Shown: positions 14,542 through 15,435 of the stretch, piece after piece
How positions within the stretch are numbered: the stretch's first letter is position 1
How the letters are laid out: the number at the start of each line of letters is the position of its first letter
The notes under the pieces: generated by a model
What the model was told of the DNA's origin: nothing
Database searches by the model: none
The model's input: the letters and a program-made list of their open reading frames with translations, nothing else
Translations under genes and position numbers: made by a program
Assembly: GCA_000437215.1 (NCBI GenBank)
Contig: FR898624.1
Location: 35,457-50,891, forward strand
Length of the DNA: 15,435 bases
Direction of reading: 5' to 3'
Source of the DNA: Clostridium sp. CAG:440
GTDB taxonomy: Bacteria; Bacillota; Clostridia; TANB77; CAG-508

Positions 14542-14882
14542 TAGTTTTCCTCCTATGTATTACTTTATTTTTCTTATATATACTATAACAAAAATAAAAT
14601 AATTTCAATACTTATTTTTGAAATTCTAAAATAAAAAATAAGTAGAAGATTTTTAAGAAAATATAAAAGCGTAATGAAATTGCAATAAAAATGTAATAAA
14701 AATATAATATTTTTATTTAGGCATTGGGGCTGTATATATAATTGGCAGATTTAATACAAAAGGCGTTGAAAATAAAAATGGTTAATGTTAATATTTAAAA
14801 GGAATGAATTGGTAAAATTTAATTTCTTTTTAATTAAAATATATGTCTGATTTTAAAAGAAAAATGAAGGGGGAAAATAAAA
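14542..14882. other. Divergent intergenic region between the DUF4912 and second prepilin-like genes
   Basis: 341 bp with no ORF of note. The left side carries possible leftward promoter boxes for the DUF4912 gene: TTGAAA (complement of 14603-14608) with TAGTAT (14580-14585), 17 nt apart. Two overlapping palindromes also lie there: AATTTCAA/TTGAAATT (14601-14625) and TACTTATTTTT/AAAAATAAGTA (14609-14644). The right side carries the promoter at 14680-14708, about 160 nt of leader and the ribosome binding site GAAGGGGGAAA (14866-14876) of the second prepilin-like gene. No known riboswitch is recognised. Confidence 0.5.
14680..14708 (+). promoter_or_regulatory. Predicted sigma-A-type promoter of the second prepilin-like gene
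   Basis: TTGCAA (14680-14685) and TATAAT (14703-14708) are 17 nt apart, the same boxes and spacing as the promoter at 2497-2525. The leader to the GTG start is about 170 nt. A shared AAAAGGAAT...ATTGGT segment also occurs in both leaders (2548-2560 and 14797-14813). Confidence 0.5.
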
Positions 14883-15435
14883 GTGAAAATTGTACTAAAA
14901 GAAAGATTAAAAACACACAAAGGTATTACATTAATTGCGCTTGTAATAACTATAATTGTGCTTCTAATACTTGCAGGAGTGGCAATTGCAACACTAACAG
15001 GTGATAATGGAATAATTGCCAAAGCACAACAGGCAAAAATGCAAAATGATAAGGCAAATGAAAAAGAGCAAATTGATTTGGCAGTCTTAGCTTCAAAAAT
15101 TAATAATGATGCAAGTATTGATAAAAAAACATTAAGAAAAGAATTAGACGGAATAAGTAATTTGATTGAATCAGGAATACCAACAAGTGATGAGTATTCT
15201 TTTCCATTAATATTAGTTGGAAAAACAGGAACTGAATATGAAATAGATGAAGATGCAAATGTATCAGAAAAAATAGATTATTCAGAAGTGGTTGTACCAA
15301 CAATAACAGCAACAGGAAATTTGGCAAATAAACCAAATATAAAAGAGGTACGAGAGGGAAATATACCAATACCAGAAGGCTATAATTATATAAAAGGAGA
15401 TAAAATAGGAGGAGCAGTAATAACAGATGCAGCAA
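14883..15435 (+). CDS. Second prepilin-like surface protein, 5' part only
   Basis: Open to the window end: 184 codons, no stop. The start is GTG 14883, 6 nt after GAAGGGGGAAA; no suitable upstream ATG exists. The short basic leader ends in Gly14 (KERLKTHKG). It is followed by ITLIALVITIIVLLILAGV, the same prepilin-like segment as in the gene at 2833, and TGDNGIIAKAQQAKMQ. Predicted cleavage is G14/I15, again without Glu at +5. The region to about residue 140 is helical then beta-rich and unrelated to the other protein. The last visible residues, IPIPEGYNYIKGDKIGGAVI, resemble the lead-in to formylglycine-generating-enzyme (SUMF1-like) modules that often follow this head in Clostridia. That module would lie beyond the window, so its identity is inferred. 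Confidence 0.8.
   Translation, partial: MKIVLKERLKTHKGITLIALVITIIVLLILAGVAIATLTGDNGIIAKAQQAKMQNDKANEKEQIDLAVLASKINNDASIDKKTLRKELDGISNLIESGIPTSDEYSFPLILVGKTGTEYEIDEDANVSEKIDYSEVVVPTITATGNLANKPNIKEVREGNIPIPEGYNYIKGDKIGGAVITDAA

Noticed and set aside
14261..14602. Rightward hydrophobic ORF opposite the DUF4912 tail
   Set aside because: It is the antisense reading of the Lys/Ala/Ser/Thr-rich tail, which yields a Phe/Val/Ala-rich frame by composition alone.
1..15435. CRISPR arrays, tRNA or rRNA genes
   Set aside because: No regularly spaced direct repeats, and no tRNA cloverleaf or rRNA-like conserved GC-rich sequence was seen on either strand.

Overview
This is an AT-rich window with short intergenic gaps, strong AAGGAG-type ribosome binding sites and A/T-ending codons. 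It carries spore genes (a gpr germination protease and a YtxC-type protein). Together these point to a low-GC, endospore-forming member of the Bacillota, class Clostridia, probably an uncultured or gut-type lineage. The species cannot be named from the sequence alone.

Layout. 3-870: 3' part of priA (replication restart helicase), broken by a one-base insertion. 887-2469: def and fmt, the N-formylmethionine cycle, separated by a near-perfect 29-bp palindrome that looks like a REP/MITE-type repeat. 2470-2832: a long leader with a good promoter, a tiny ORF containing a (CA)7 microsatellite and an AT-rich hairpin. It leads into a 530-residue prepilin-like surface protein (2833-4425). 4568-8299: one compact rightward gene run: Asp23-family protein, AmaP-type membrane anchor, DUF2273 membrane protein, nusB, xseA, xseB and a divergent-PAP2 membrane protein. 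It is followed by fhs (formate-tetrahydrofolate ligase, 8350-10011) and gpr (10078-11013). A bidirectional terminator at 11017-11051 separates these from three leftward genes: ytxC, a GH57 alpha-glucan branching enzyme (also broken by a one-base insertion) and a DUF4912 protein with a histone-H1-like Lys/Ala/Ser/Thr tail. The right edge holds the start of a second prepilin-like gene (14883 to the window end).

How it fits together. Most of the window is housekeeping: replication restart, N-terminal formylation and deformylation, envelope-associated Asp23 proteins, transcription antitermination, exonuclease VII, one-carbon metabolism and sporulation. fhs makes the 10-formyl-THF that Fmt uses. 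The GH57/DUF4912 pair suggests glycogen-type alpha-glucan storage.

The accessory part is the pair of prepilin-like genes about 12 kb apart. Their first ~50 codons are about 91% identical at DNA level over 89 nt, and they share the same promoter boxes (TTGCAA-N17-TATAAT) and the same GAAGGGGGAAA ribosome binding site. Their bodies are unrelated: one ends in a lectin-like GIRPVVSL module, the other appears to run into a formylglycine-enzyme-like module. They look like members of a dispersed family of exported surface proteins with a constant head and variable body. This family and its unusual leader are the most interesting content here. Both frameshifts are single extra C residues just before GG inside invariant motifs, so sequencing or assembly error is at least as likely as real gene decay.
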